From Komagataeibacter saccharivorans (GTDB taxonomy: Bacteria > Pseudomonadota > Alphaproteobacteria > Acetobacterales > Acetobacteraceae): a DNA stretch of 64,000 nt. The notes under the pieces are model-generated. The model did not search any database, had not been told where the DNA came from, and saw only the letters and a program-made list of their open reading frames with translations. Position numbers and translations under genes: made by a program. Each line of letters starts with the position of its first letter. Position 1 is the first letter of the stretch. This document shows positions 56,670-64,000 of this stretch, one piece after another. Location of the stretch: the NCBI RefSeq assembly GCF_003207825.1, contig NZ_NKTY01000006.1:62001-126000 (forward strand), in the 5' to 3' direction.

Positions 56670-59420
56670 TCAGAAAGCCCGTAGCAGACGATCAAGATAT
56701 TCCAGTTCTTCTGGCGGGCGGGTGCGGTCGGAATCGCGGCGGCGCAGTTCCTGTTCAATCTCGCGCGCCCGTTCGCGGCTGGCGTTGTCGGGCACATGGG
56801 TTTCGTTATCCATGCCCATGTGGGAATCACCCGTCTTGCGGCCCAAGGGATCACGGTCATTCTTGTCCGTGGCCTGCTGGTCGTCATCATCCTCATCGTC
56901 CTGATCGCTGGGATGGATGCCACCGCTGCCCTTGCCGCCTTTGCCATTTCCGCCTGATGCCATGGGCAGGAAAACGGTCATGCCGCCGCGCGCGCTCTGG
57001 TTGCGCATGGACTGGCGCATCTGCTGGTCGCCCTGCTGCAGATCGGCCAGCACTTTTTTCTCCGCCCCCGCCGCGTCGGTGTCCTTGCCTGCGCCAAGGG
57101 CGGCGCGGACGGCTTTCATATCCGTCTGTGCCCTGTCCAGCGCAGGCGTATCCTTGCCGCCTGCCTGTTTGAACTCATTGCGCAGTTCATGCAGGGCACG
57201 GGCAAGGGCATGCTGCACGGCCCGGTCGGCATGCTGCTGCATGGTGCGGGCTTCAGGGGACATGCTTTCCGGTGGTGGCGTCGTGGTGGGGGCCGGGGCG
57301 GGCGAAGGCGCGGCATCGGGGGGCGTAATGCCCAACTGGCGCAGCAGGTCGGCCGTGGAAAGGGTGGACAGGTCGGAGCCATCCTCGTCCATGTCGGTCT
57401 GGCGGCGGGCGGCATTGCGTTCCTGTTCGCGCTGTTCCTGATCAATGCGTGACTGTGCGTGATCGAGCAACTGGGACTGGCGCGTGGTCAGATCGCGCAG
57501 GTCACGGCGCAGTTCGCGCGCCTGCTGGCGGGCCTGCATCTGCTGGGCAAGCTGGGCCATGTCCTGCGGGGTGGCGTTGCGCATGCCTTCGGCCATGTCC
57601 TCCATCTGCTGGAGTTTCTGCATCGCGTCCGCATCGCGGCCATTGGCAGCATCATCCTGCAACTGCTGCATCATGCGGCCAAGGTTCTGTTCACCCCGCA
57701 TTGTCATTTCCGGGATGGCGGGCATGGCCGAATGTTCCCGCATCGCCTGTTGCGCCAGTGCCTGCATCTTGCGCGAAAGGGCATCCTTGAGGGCCTGCAT
57801 GCGGTGCTGGAGTTCCGCCTGCTGGTCCGCGCCCTGACCGGCGGCGCCCATCTGGCGCATATGTTCAAGCTGTTCGCGCACGGCTTCCTGCGCCGCCTGT
57901 ACGCCGAAATCGGCCTGTTCGTTATTTATGTCGTGGCGCTTATGCTCGATATCGAGTGCAAGAAACCACAGTCGTCCGGTTGCCTGCGCAAGGGCGTATT
58001 CATCGCTTACGTCCTCGCTATCCAGCACGGCTGCCGTACTGGTCAGGGCCAGCATGAAGCCTGCCTGATGCGTCAGCACGGTGTCGGTCTGTCCCAGCGC
58101 CAGCAGTTCCCGGCTGCCCTGTGTCCGGTTTTCCCGGTGCAGCGCCATGCGCTTGCGGATATCAAGTATCGCCTTGGCCACCGGATTGGTGAATGAACGT
58201 GCCCCGATGCGCATGCGGATGGGGGTGGATGTCGCGGTGACATTGCTGCTGCTGGTGGCCACCAGCCGGGCTGTCACCTCTTCTCCCGCCCACGGATTTT
58301 CGGACAGGTCAGGTGTCGCCACATCATCCGCCACGCGCGGATGACCATTGAGCGGGATCGGTACGGAGGTGATGAGCTGTCCGCTATCAGGCGCAATCAG
58401 TTCCGCATGCAGGCTGGTGATGCCGTAGGGCTGCGATACATGATAGGGCAGGCGGGTCCGCCATTCGCCCTCATGACTGCCCGGGTCTTTGCCCCACGCG
58501 ATTTCAGGCGCGGGGTTGGGCGTTACCTTCAGGTTCCATTGCGCCAGCGTGCGCCCACGGCCGCGCAGGGTCAGCGTGCCGCTGGCCAACAGGGGCGATT
58601 CGGTATTCCAGCTTGCCTGTCCCAGCGCATGGAAGGTATGCGCGCCCATGACCGGTTGCCGACCGTCGCGCCGCACCCGCAGGACGGGCCTGCCGTTCAG
58701 TCCGTTCAGCGTTACGGTCAGTTGCGCGCCCGCTGGCACGGTTGCGTCCGTATGGGCGGCGTCAAGAAAGACCGGCGCGCCGGGGGCGTAAGCTGGCATG
58801 GTGATCCATGCATTGACCTGTGGCGCGGGGGTGTCAGCATCATCCACGCCGGGCACGAAGGCTGCCATGATCCGGCTGGGAGCATGACCACCCGTCCATA
58901 ACAGACCACCTGCCAGCACGGCGGCAAGAAGGGGTGTAGCCTGCCACCCGCCGGTTGTGTGCAGGTTCGGGTGCGGCCAGCCGCCACGCAGTCGCCCCAG
59001 TGATGCGGCGGTGCGCTGCAGATGCACCTGCCACAGATAGGCGATCTGTGGCGTGGTCGCGTTGGCAGGATGGTCCTGCAATGTGCTGAGCTGCTGGCCG
59101 GACAGGCCCGATGCGCGTTCCACCCGCCGGTCGGTTTCGTGTGCGGTAGGGGGGCGGATACGCTGCCACTGCCGCCACGTCGCATAGGCCGTGCCGCCAA
59201 GGATCGCTGCCAGGACAAGACCGTGCAGCCCATCGGGCATGGACTGGGGCAGGCGCGTAAGCCCCAGCGCCGCAATACCCATGACAGCATTGGCGGCAGG
59301 CAGCATGAGCGGCCACAGCCGCTCCACCCACAGGGCACGCCGGGCCTGCTGGCGCGCATGGGCCAGACGTCGCGGCAGGGTGGTGCCGCCGGGCTGGGTG
59401 CTGTCCTGCCCCGCTGTCAT
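56670..59420 (-). CDS. TIGR02302 / DUF4175 family membrane protein
   Basis: 916 residues from the ATG that overlaps the lysA stop (ATGA). N-terminal hydrophobic helices (about residues 38-62, 70-90 and 160-180) anchor a large soluble part. About residues 470-780 are Gln/Met/Arg-rich and likely coiled-coil (AQLAQQMQARQQARELRRDL). The C-terminal GGMTVFLPMASGGNGKG, a poly-acidic DDEDDDD stretch and the EIEQELRRRDSDRTRPPEELEYLDRLL end are hallmarks of the family, which follows lysA in many alphaproteobacteria. Function is unknown; a role at the envelope is only suggested by topology. Confidence 0.85.
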   Translation of the reverse strand: MTAGQDSTQPGGTTLPRRLAHARQQARRALWVERLWPLMLPAANAVMGIAALGLTRLPQSMPDGLHGLVLAAILGGTAYATWRQWQRIRPPTAHETDRRVERASGLSGQQLSTLQDHPANATTPQIAYLWQVHLQRTAASLGRLRGGWPHPNLHTTGGWQATPLLAAVLAGGLLWTGGHAPSRIMAAFVPGVDDADTPAPQVNAWITMPAYAPGAPVFLDAAHTDATVPAGAQLTVTLNGLNGRPVLRVRRDGRQPVMGAHTFHALGQASWNTESPLLASGTLTLRGRGRTLAQWNLKVTPNPAPEIAWGKDPGSHEGEWRTRLPYHVSQPYGITSLHAELIAPDSGQLITSVPIPLNGHPRVADDVATPDLSENPWAGEEVTARLVATSSSNVTATSTPIRMRIGARSFTNPVAKAILDIRKRMALHRENRTQGSRELLALGQTDTVLTHQAGFMLALTSTAAVLDSEDVSDEYALAQATGRLWFLALDIEHKRHDINNEQADFGVQAAQEAVREQLEHMRQMGAAGQGADQQAELQHRMQALKDALSRKMQALAQQAMREHSAMPAIPEMTMRGEQNLGRMMQQLQDDAANGRDADAMQKLQQMEDMAEGMRNATPQDMAQLAQQMQARQQARELRRDLRDLTTRQSQLLDHAQSRIDQEQREQERNAARRQTDMDEDGSDLSTLSTADLLRQLGITPPDAAPSPAPAPTTTPPPESMSPEARTMQQHADRAVQHALARALHELRNEFKQAGGKDTPALDRAQTDMKAVRAALGAGKDTDAAGAEKKVLADLQQGDQQMRQSMRNQSARGGMTVFLPMASGGNGKGGKGSGGIHPSDQDDEDDDDQQATDKNDRDPLGRKTGDSHMGMDNETHVPDNASRERAREIEQELRRRDSDRTRPPEELEYLDRLLRAF

Positions 59421-60787
59421 AGGCCTCCGCCAGCGGGGAGGAGCGCGGTATCCACCCATTCGGGAATGCGGTCGGCACCCCACAGTTCTTCCGTCTGCTG
59501 ACGGTCGCGGATGACGGACCAGCGGTTGCCATCCACCATGACCTGTGCCGCCAGCGGGCGGGCGTTATAGGTTGAACTCATGACCATGCCATAGGCGCCG
59601 CAGTCCAGCAGCGCGAGCCGCGAACCGGCCTCCATATGTGGCAGGCTGCGGTCATGGCCAAAGGTATCGCCACTTTCGCATACCGGTCCCACCACATGCA
59701 CCTGTTCGACCGGCGCGAAGGCTTCCGAGGGTGAAAGCGGCAGGATTCCGTGCCACGCATCGTACAGGCTGGGGCGCATGAGGTCGTTCATCGCCGCGTC
59801 CAGCACAAGGAAGGGGGGCATGCCGTCATAGCCGGATTTGCGCAGGATGACGGTGCTGAGCAGCACCCCGGCAGGTCCGGCCAGCCAGCGGCCCGGTTCA
59901 ATGGCAAGGCGCGTGCCCAGATCGCCAAGTTCGGCATGGATGGCGCTGGCAAGGGCTTCGGGCGCCCCCTCGCCTTCATCGCGGTAGGAAATGCCAAGCC
60001 CGCCACCGCAGTCCAGCACGTCAACCGCAAGACCGCGCGCGCGGATGGTGCGCACCAGTTCCGCAAGCTTCGCGTAGGCGGTGCGGTAAGGCTGCATACG
60101 GGTGATCTGGCTGCCGATATGCATGGCAAGCCCTACGGCGCGGATGCCGGGCAGGGCTGCCGCATGGGCGTAAAGCTCCGCCGCGCGGTTGTAGGGAATG
60201 CCGAATTTGTTGGTGGCAAGGCCCGTGGTGATCTTGGCATGGGTACCGGCATCCACATCGGGGTTGATGCGCAGGGCAACCGGCGCATCCAGTCCTTCAT
60301 CCACGGCAACGGCGGAAAGAAGATCGAGTTCCTCCGCACTTTCCACATTGATCTGGGCAATGCCCGCGCGCAGGGCCAGCCGCATTTCATCAGCCGTCTT
60401 GCCAACGCCCGAAAAGACGATCCGGCGTGCGGGGATGCCCGCCGCCATGGCCCGGCGCAGTTCGCCACCGCTGACCACATCCGCCCCGGCCCCTTCGGCG
60501 GCCAGTACGCGCAGCACGGCCAGATGATCGTTGGCCTTGACGGCGAAATGGATCGAGACAGGGGTGTCCGTTCCCTCGAACGCCGTGGCCAGCCGCCGGT
60601 AACGTGCGCGCAGCGTGCCCGCGCTCATGACCCAGGTGGGTGTGCCCAGCGCATCCGCAATGGCATTAAGGGGCACGTCTTCCAGCACAAGCCCGTCCAC
60701 GGCATGCATGGACAGCGCCGGACGGACGGCCAGAAGATCGGAAACGGAGGGGTCCTGTCCGGGACAGGTGAGGGGAGCATCAGCCAT
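59417..60787 (-). CDS. lysA: Diaminopimelate decarboxylase
   Basis: 456 residues from MADAPLTC; an ATG at 60868 is in frame but would overlap the start of the opposite cdd gene and adds non-conserved sequence. The PLP lysine is in HFAVKANDHLAVLRVLA, with DVVSGGELRRA, HIGSQI, GGGLGISY and the active-site cysteine in GPVCESGDTFGHDR. It makes lysine from meso-diaminopimelate. No Shine-Dalgarno is clear at either start. The TIGR02302 gene is coupled downstream. Confidence 0.93.
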   Translation of the reverse strand: MADAPLTCPGQDPSVSDLLAVRPALSMHAVDGLVLEDVPLNAIADALGTPTWVMSAGTLRARYRRLATAFEGTDTPVSIHFAVKANDHLAVLRVLAAEGAGADVVSGGELRRAMAAGIPARRIVFSGVGKTADEMRLALRAGIAQINVESAEELDLLSAVAVDEGLDAPVALRINPDVDAGTHAKITTGLATNKFGIPYNRAAELYAHAAALPGIRAVGLAMHIGSQITRMQPYRTAYAKLAELVRTIRARGLAVDVLDCGGGLGISYRDEGEGAPEALASAIHAELGDLGTRLAIEPGRWLAGPAGVLLSTVILRKSGYDGMPPFLVLDAAMNDLMRPSLYDAWHGILPLSPSEAFAPVEQVHVVGPVCESGDTFGHDRSLPHMEAGSRLALLDCGAYGMVMSSTYNARPLAAQVMVDGNRWSVIRDRQQTEELWGADRIPEWVDTALLPAGGGL

Positions 60788-60866
60788 GATGGCCGCTACG
60801 ATACCGCCTTGCTCCGCCGCTTCCAAGGTGCTTGACGCATGAAAGGATGGGAAGCACAAATCAGTC

Positions 60867-61265
60867 ATGGAAAATGACCCTCTTGTGCAGGCGGCGGTGG
60901 AGGTAAGGCTGCGGGCCTACGCCCCGTATTCACGCTTTCAGGTTGGCGCGGCGGTCGAGACAGCCGATGGCAGGATGTTCGCCGGGTGCAACGTGGAAAA
61001 TGCGGCCTACCCGGAAGGGACCTGTGCCGAGGCAGGCGCCATCGCGGCCATGGCTGCGGCGGGCGCGCGTGAAATCCGGCGCGTGGTGGTGTGTGGCGGA
61101 CTGGATACGCCCTGCACGCCGTGCGGTGGATGTCGGCAGAAGATCAGGGAATTCGCAGGCCCAGATACCACGGTCACCATGGTATCGCCGCAGGGAGGCG
61201 TGCTGCTGGTGCGCACGCTGGCGGACCTGCTGCCCGACAGTTTCGGGCCGGGCAGCCTGTCCTGA
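60867..61265 (+). CDS. cdd: Cytidine deaminase
   Basis: 132 residues, homotetrameric size class. RLRAYAPYSRFQVGAAV, CNVENAAYPEGTCAEAGAI (catalytic Glu with Cys zinc ligand) and PCTPCGGCRQ (two further zinc cysteines) are diagnostic. It deaminates cytidine and deoxycytidine in pyrimidine salvage. It is plus-strand, between lptM and lysA of a minus-strand group, so it interrupts an otherwise conserved order. Confidence 0.94.
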   Translation: MENDPLVQAAVEVRLRAYAPYSRFQVGAAVETADGRMFAGCNVENAAYPEGTCAEAGAIAAMAAAGAREIRRVVVCGGLDTPCTPCGGCRQKIREFAGPDTTVTMVSPQGGVLLVRTLADLLPDSFGPGSLS

Positions 61266-61275
61266 CCGCGCGGTA

Positions 61276-61446
61276 TCAGCGGTCGGGGCTGGGATAGCTC
61301 CTGTAATACCCATCTGACCGCGCGGGCTGATGGGGCGCGCCGATGCGCCCGCAGGCGTCAAGCGTTGTGGCCATGGCCGCCAGCACGCCTACCATCAGCA
61401 TGATTCCGGCGATCCGCCCGCGCAGGATGGCAAGAAGGCGCATCAT
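61276..61446 (-). CDS. lptM: LptM-like small lipoprotein
   Basis: 56 residues: [10 protein letters not shown], then a hydrophobic signal segment and a lipobox-like TLDAC followed by GRIGAPHQP and a polar tail. The Cys-Gly-x-x-Gly-x-x-x-x-P pattern after the lipidation cysteine matches LptM/YifL, which in Escherichia coli assists LptD-LptE maturation. Its first ATG overlaps the argH stop (ATGA), fitting the usual argH-lptM order. Asp at -2 in the lipobox is unusual. The call rests on size, motif and position. Confidence 0.75.
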   Translation of the reverse strand: MMRLLAILRGRIAGIMLMVGVLAAMATTLDACGRIGAPHQPARSDGYYRSYPSPDR

Positions 61447-62870
61447 TCCGCCCCCAGCGTTTCCAGCCAGCGTGCGGACTGGGCGCGGACGTTATCTGCC
61501 GCAGTGCCGCCATGGCTGGTGCGTGACGCGATGGAGGAATCGACATCCAGCACCGAAAAGATATCTTCGGTAATGCCGGGTTCTTCCGCCTTCATTTCCT
61601 CCAGCGTCAGGTCGGCAAGACCCACGCCCTTCGCTTCCGCCTTGCCAACAAGCCGTCCGGTTACGTGATGGGCGGTGCGGAACGGCACCCGGAGCACGCG
61701 CACCAGCCAGTCGGCCAGATCGGTTGCGGTCGAGAATCCCGACCCCGCATAGGCCCGCATCTGCTCCGCATTGACGCTGAGGTCACGGATCATGCCGTCC
61801 ATCGCAGCAAGGCTGAGTGCCGCGGCATCCGTCGCGGCGAATACGGGTTCCTTGTCTTCCTGCATGTCCTTGGCATAGGCCAGCGGCAGACCCTTCATGA
61901 CCGTCAGCAGCCCGACAAGCGCGCCGGTAATGCGCCCACCCTTGGCGCGGACCAGTTCTGCCGCGTCGGGGTTGCGCTTCTGCGGCATGATGGACGAACC
62001 CGTGGTGAAGGCGTCCGACAGACGGATGAAGGAGAAGGGGGCGGAACACCAGATCACGATCTCCTCCGCCAGACGGGACAGATGTACCGCCATGATCGAC
62101 AGTGCTGAGAGGTATTCCAGCGCGAAATCACGGTCGGATACGGCATCGAGCGAGTTGGCTGTCGGGCGGTCGAAACCAAGGGCGCTGGCCGTCATTTCCC
62201 GGTCGATGGGGAAGGAGGTCCCTGCCAGGGCTGCGGACCCCAGTGGCGATTCATTCAGCCTGCGCCGGGCATCCAGCAGCCGCCCCCGGTCGCGCGCCAG
62301 CATTTCCACATAGGCCATAAGGTGATGGCCAAAGGTCACGGGCTGGGCGGTCTGCAGGTGGGTGAAGCCGGGCATGGGGGTGGCAGCATGTTCCGCTGCG
62401 CGCCGCGCCAGTGCGCGCATGAGGGATGCGGCCTGCTGGTCAAGACCATCAATGGCGTCGCGTACCCACAGGCGGAAATCGGTCGCCACCTGATCGTTGC
62501 GTGACCGCGCGGTATGCAGGCGCTTGCCAGCCTCGCCAATCCGGTCGGACAGGCGGGCTTCGATATTCATGTGAATATCTTCCAGCGCCGTGCTGAATTC
62601 GAACGTGCCCGCCGCGATCTCGCGCCCGATTTCATCCAGCCCTTCGGTAATGGCGCGGGCATCGGCGTCGGAAATGATGCCGGTTCTGGCCAGCATGGCG
62701 GCATGGGCCTTGGAACCCGCGATATCCTGCCGCCATAATGCCTGGTCAAAGCCGATCGAGGCATTGATGTCCTGCATGATCGCGGCCGGCCCCCCGGCGA
62801 AGCGCCCGCCCCACTGCGCGTTTGCTTTCTGCGCGTCCTGATCCGTCAGCTTTTTCGCGTTCCCCGGCAT
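61443..62870 (-). CDS. argH: Argininosuccinate lyase
   Basis: 475 residues. The fumarase/aspartase superfamily signature [16 protein letters not shown] is present, with [11 protein letters not shown] at the N terminus, HMNIEARL and TARSRNDQV as substrate-binding segments. It splits argininosuccinate into arginine and fumarate. First of argH-lptM-lysA-TIGR02302 on the minus strand; no thioredoxin-like tlpA is found upstream as in some relatives. Confidence 0.96.
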   Translation of the reverse strand: MPGNAKKLTDQDAQKANAQWGGRFAGGPAAIMQDINASIGFDQALWRQDIAGSKAHAAMLARTGIISDADARAITEGLDEIGREIAAGTFEFSTALEDIHMNIEARLSDRIGEAGKRLHTARSRNDQVATDFRLWVRDAIDGLDQQAASLMRALARRAAEHAATPMPGFTHLQTAQPVTFGHHLMAYVEMLARDRGRLLDARRRLNESPLGSAALAGTSFPIDREMTASALGFDRPTANSLDAVSDRDFALEYLSALSIMAVHLSRLAEEIVIWCSAPFSFIRLSDAFTTGSSIMPQKRNPDAAELVRAKGGRITGALVGLLTVMKGLPLAYAKDMQEDKEPVFAATDAAALSLAAMDGMIRDLSVNAEQMRAYAGSGFSTATDLADWLVRVLRVPFRTAHHVTGRLVGKAEAKGVGLADLTLEEMKAEEPGITEDIFSVLDVDSSIASRTSHGGTAADNVRAQSARWLETLGAE

Positions 62871-63062
62871 CCTGTGTTCCAGCTACCCCAAGTGTGATGA
62901 AGGATTATATATGGCATCATGCCATGGCAGCCGCACCCTACCGGTGTGATGCGTCCGACACAATCTTTGCTGTGGCCCGTTGCTCAGGTGCATCCGTCCT
63001 GTCATGCAGGGGGAGGGTTGCGGCGTGGGGTCTTTTACTCATGCCGTGGGGACTGTAGGGTC

Positions 63063-63950
63063 ATGTTTCAACCCGCCCATGGCATAGGACGCCCCGCCAC
63101 AATGCAGCATGCAGCCCCTGCGCAAGAGCCGTCACGTCTGCTGACGCAGGATGATCCGGCACCCGTCATCCAGTTCGGCACCTCGGCCATCGGGGCGCAG
63201 GCGCTCCCTCCCGGTCTGCCTTTCGTGCTGGTCAGCGACCATGCCGGTCGCGCCATTCCCGCCACGCTGGGCGATATGGGCGTAAGCGACCGGGACCGGG
63301 ATCGTCATATCGCCTGTGATATCGGCATGGCCGAAACCGGGCGGCTGCTGGCGCAGGAACTGGACTGTGTCCTGATCGAACAGGCGTATTCCCGCCTTGT
63401 CATTGACTGTAACCGTGCGCCGGGACATCCGACATCCATCGTGCGGCATAGTGATGGCACGGTCGTGCCCGGCAATGCCGACATTACCGCCCATGAGGAA
63501 GGCCGCAGGGTAGAGGAGATATTCCTGCCCTATCACCAGCGGATCGGGGCCGAACTTTCCGCCCGTCTGGATGCGGGCCTGCCCGTGGTGCTGATTTCCC
63601 TGCACAGTTTTACCGACCGCATGAACGGGCAGGCGAGGCCATGGCATACGGGGGTTCTGCACAACCGTAACCCGGCCTTCGGGCTGCGGGTGCGCGACCT
63701 GCTGCGTGCGGAAGAGGGACTGGTTGTGGGAAGCAACGAACCCTATGCCCTGACGGATGTGAGCGATTATACCGTGCCGGTCCATGCCGAAGGGCGCGGC
63801 CTACCCTATCTTGAAATCGAGATCCGGCAGGACCTGATTTCCGGGCCGGAGGGGCAGGCGGAATGGGCGACGCGGCTTGCGCGTATCCTGCCGCAGGCAT
63901 GGCAGGAGTTCAGCGGTCAGGCCATGGGCGCGCGTAAACAGACAGCCTGA
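63063..63950 (+). CDS. N-formylglutamate amidohydrolase family protein
   Basis: 295 residues from the ATG at 63063; the frame is open to 62919 and another ATG lies at 63102, so the start is uncertain. PFVLVSDHAGRAIPATLGDMGVS, HIACDIGMAETGRLLAQEL, SRLVIDCNRAPG, HEEGRRVEEIFLPYHQRI and LISLHSFTDRMNG are the FGase family motifs with a probable zinc site of His and Asp/Glu. Family members hydrolyse N-formylglutamate in histidine breakdown or related amides. No hut genes are beside it, so the natural substrate is unproven. Confidence 0.85.
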   Translation: MFQPAHGIGRPATMQHAAPAQEPSRLLTQDDPAPVIQFGTSAIGAQALPPGLPFVLVSDHAGRAIPATLGDMGVSDRDRDRHIACDIGMAETGRLLAQELDCVLIEQAYSRLVIDCNRAPGHPTSIVRHSDGTVVPGNADITAHEEGRRVEEIFLPYHQRIGAELSARLDAGLPVVLISLHSFTDRMNGQARPWHTGVLHNRNPAFGLRVRDLLRAEEGLVVGSNEPYALTDVSDYTVPVHAEGRGLPYLEIEIRQDLISGPEGQAEWATRLARILPQAWQEFSGQAMGARKQTA

Positions 63951-64000
63951 TGGAAAAGATAATGGAACAGAGGCCGCGTATCGACGGGCATACCCTTCTG
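63950..64000 (+). CDS. Start of an unidentified gene (cut by window end)
   Basis: The ATG overlaps the preceding stop (TGATG) and the frame runs open for 17 codons (MEKIMEQRPRIDGHTLL) to the window edge; an ATG four codons in is an alternative start. Too little remains to name a family. Confidence 0.5.
   Translation, partial: MEKIMEQRPRIDGHTLL

Noticed and set aside
60788-60868. Longer lysA start
   Set aside because: The ATG at 60868 overlaps the start of cdd and adds sequence unlike other LysA N termini.

Overview
The window looks like chromosome of an acetic acid bacterium (Acetobacteraceae, most likely Komagataeibacter or Gluconacetobacter). This rests on high G+C, long antisense shadow ORFs, the order rpsT-dnaA-dnaN-recF-gyrB, an acetoin dehydrogenase locus, polyol/pentose genes and exopolysaccharide sugar-nucleotide genes. 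Genus is inference from recalled family traits; no search was run. No phage, IS element, plasmid function or CRISPR array is visible. One RNA gene, tRNA-Cys(GCA), is present.

Layout. 1-1863: end of an acetoin dehydrogenase operon (acoB partial, acoC). 2317-6493: xylB, a secreted royal-jelly/yellow-type beta-propeller protein and a sugar-porter MFS, a probable sugar or polyol module. 6534-9659: divergent ugd and manC, making UDP-glucuronate and GDP-mannose for surface polysaccharide. 9951-14440: putA without a DNA-binding domain, preceded by a GntR/FCD regulator. 15176-15946: an SDR dehydrogenase. 16173-21111: a minus-strand block of MocR regulator, ABM-domain protein, MFS exporter, Tm-1-like protein and TIM-barrel partner. 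It carries a cluster of GTGACACT half-sites and is the best candidate here for an undescribed system. 21305-26035: FucP-type transporter, secreted GH20 hexosaminidase and convergent serine hydrolase. 26378-32993: DUF523 protein, tRNA-Cys, pcm-tolC-valS-msrA.

33233-38804 (minus): ubiE-coaBC-dut plus a two-gene ABC importer without a binding protein, with ubiE-coaBC and dut-permease sharing overlapping codons. 38834-46838 (plus): mutM, rpsT, dnaA, dnaN, recF, gyrB, the replication core. 46843-53506: gph, glmU-glmS (UDP-GlcNAc supply) and thiO-thiS-thiG-thiE (thiazole and thiamine phosphate synthesis). 53729-56353: a large CPA1 antiporter with a cyclic-nucleotide-binding-like tail. 56670-62870 (minus): argH-lptM-lysA-TIGR02302, interrupted by an oppositely oriented cdd. 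63063-64000: N-formylglutamate amidohydrolase and the start of a coupled unknown gene.

The most useful non-routine observations are the MocR/Tm-1 block and its operator-like repeats, a MutM zinc finger whose last cysteine is leucine, a 56-residue LptM-like lipoprotein gene at 61276-61446, the cdd insertion, the absence of a PopZ/DUF2497 gene before valS, and a twin-hairpin element at 56468-56534.
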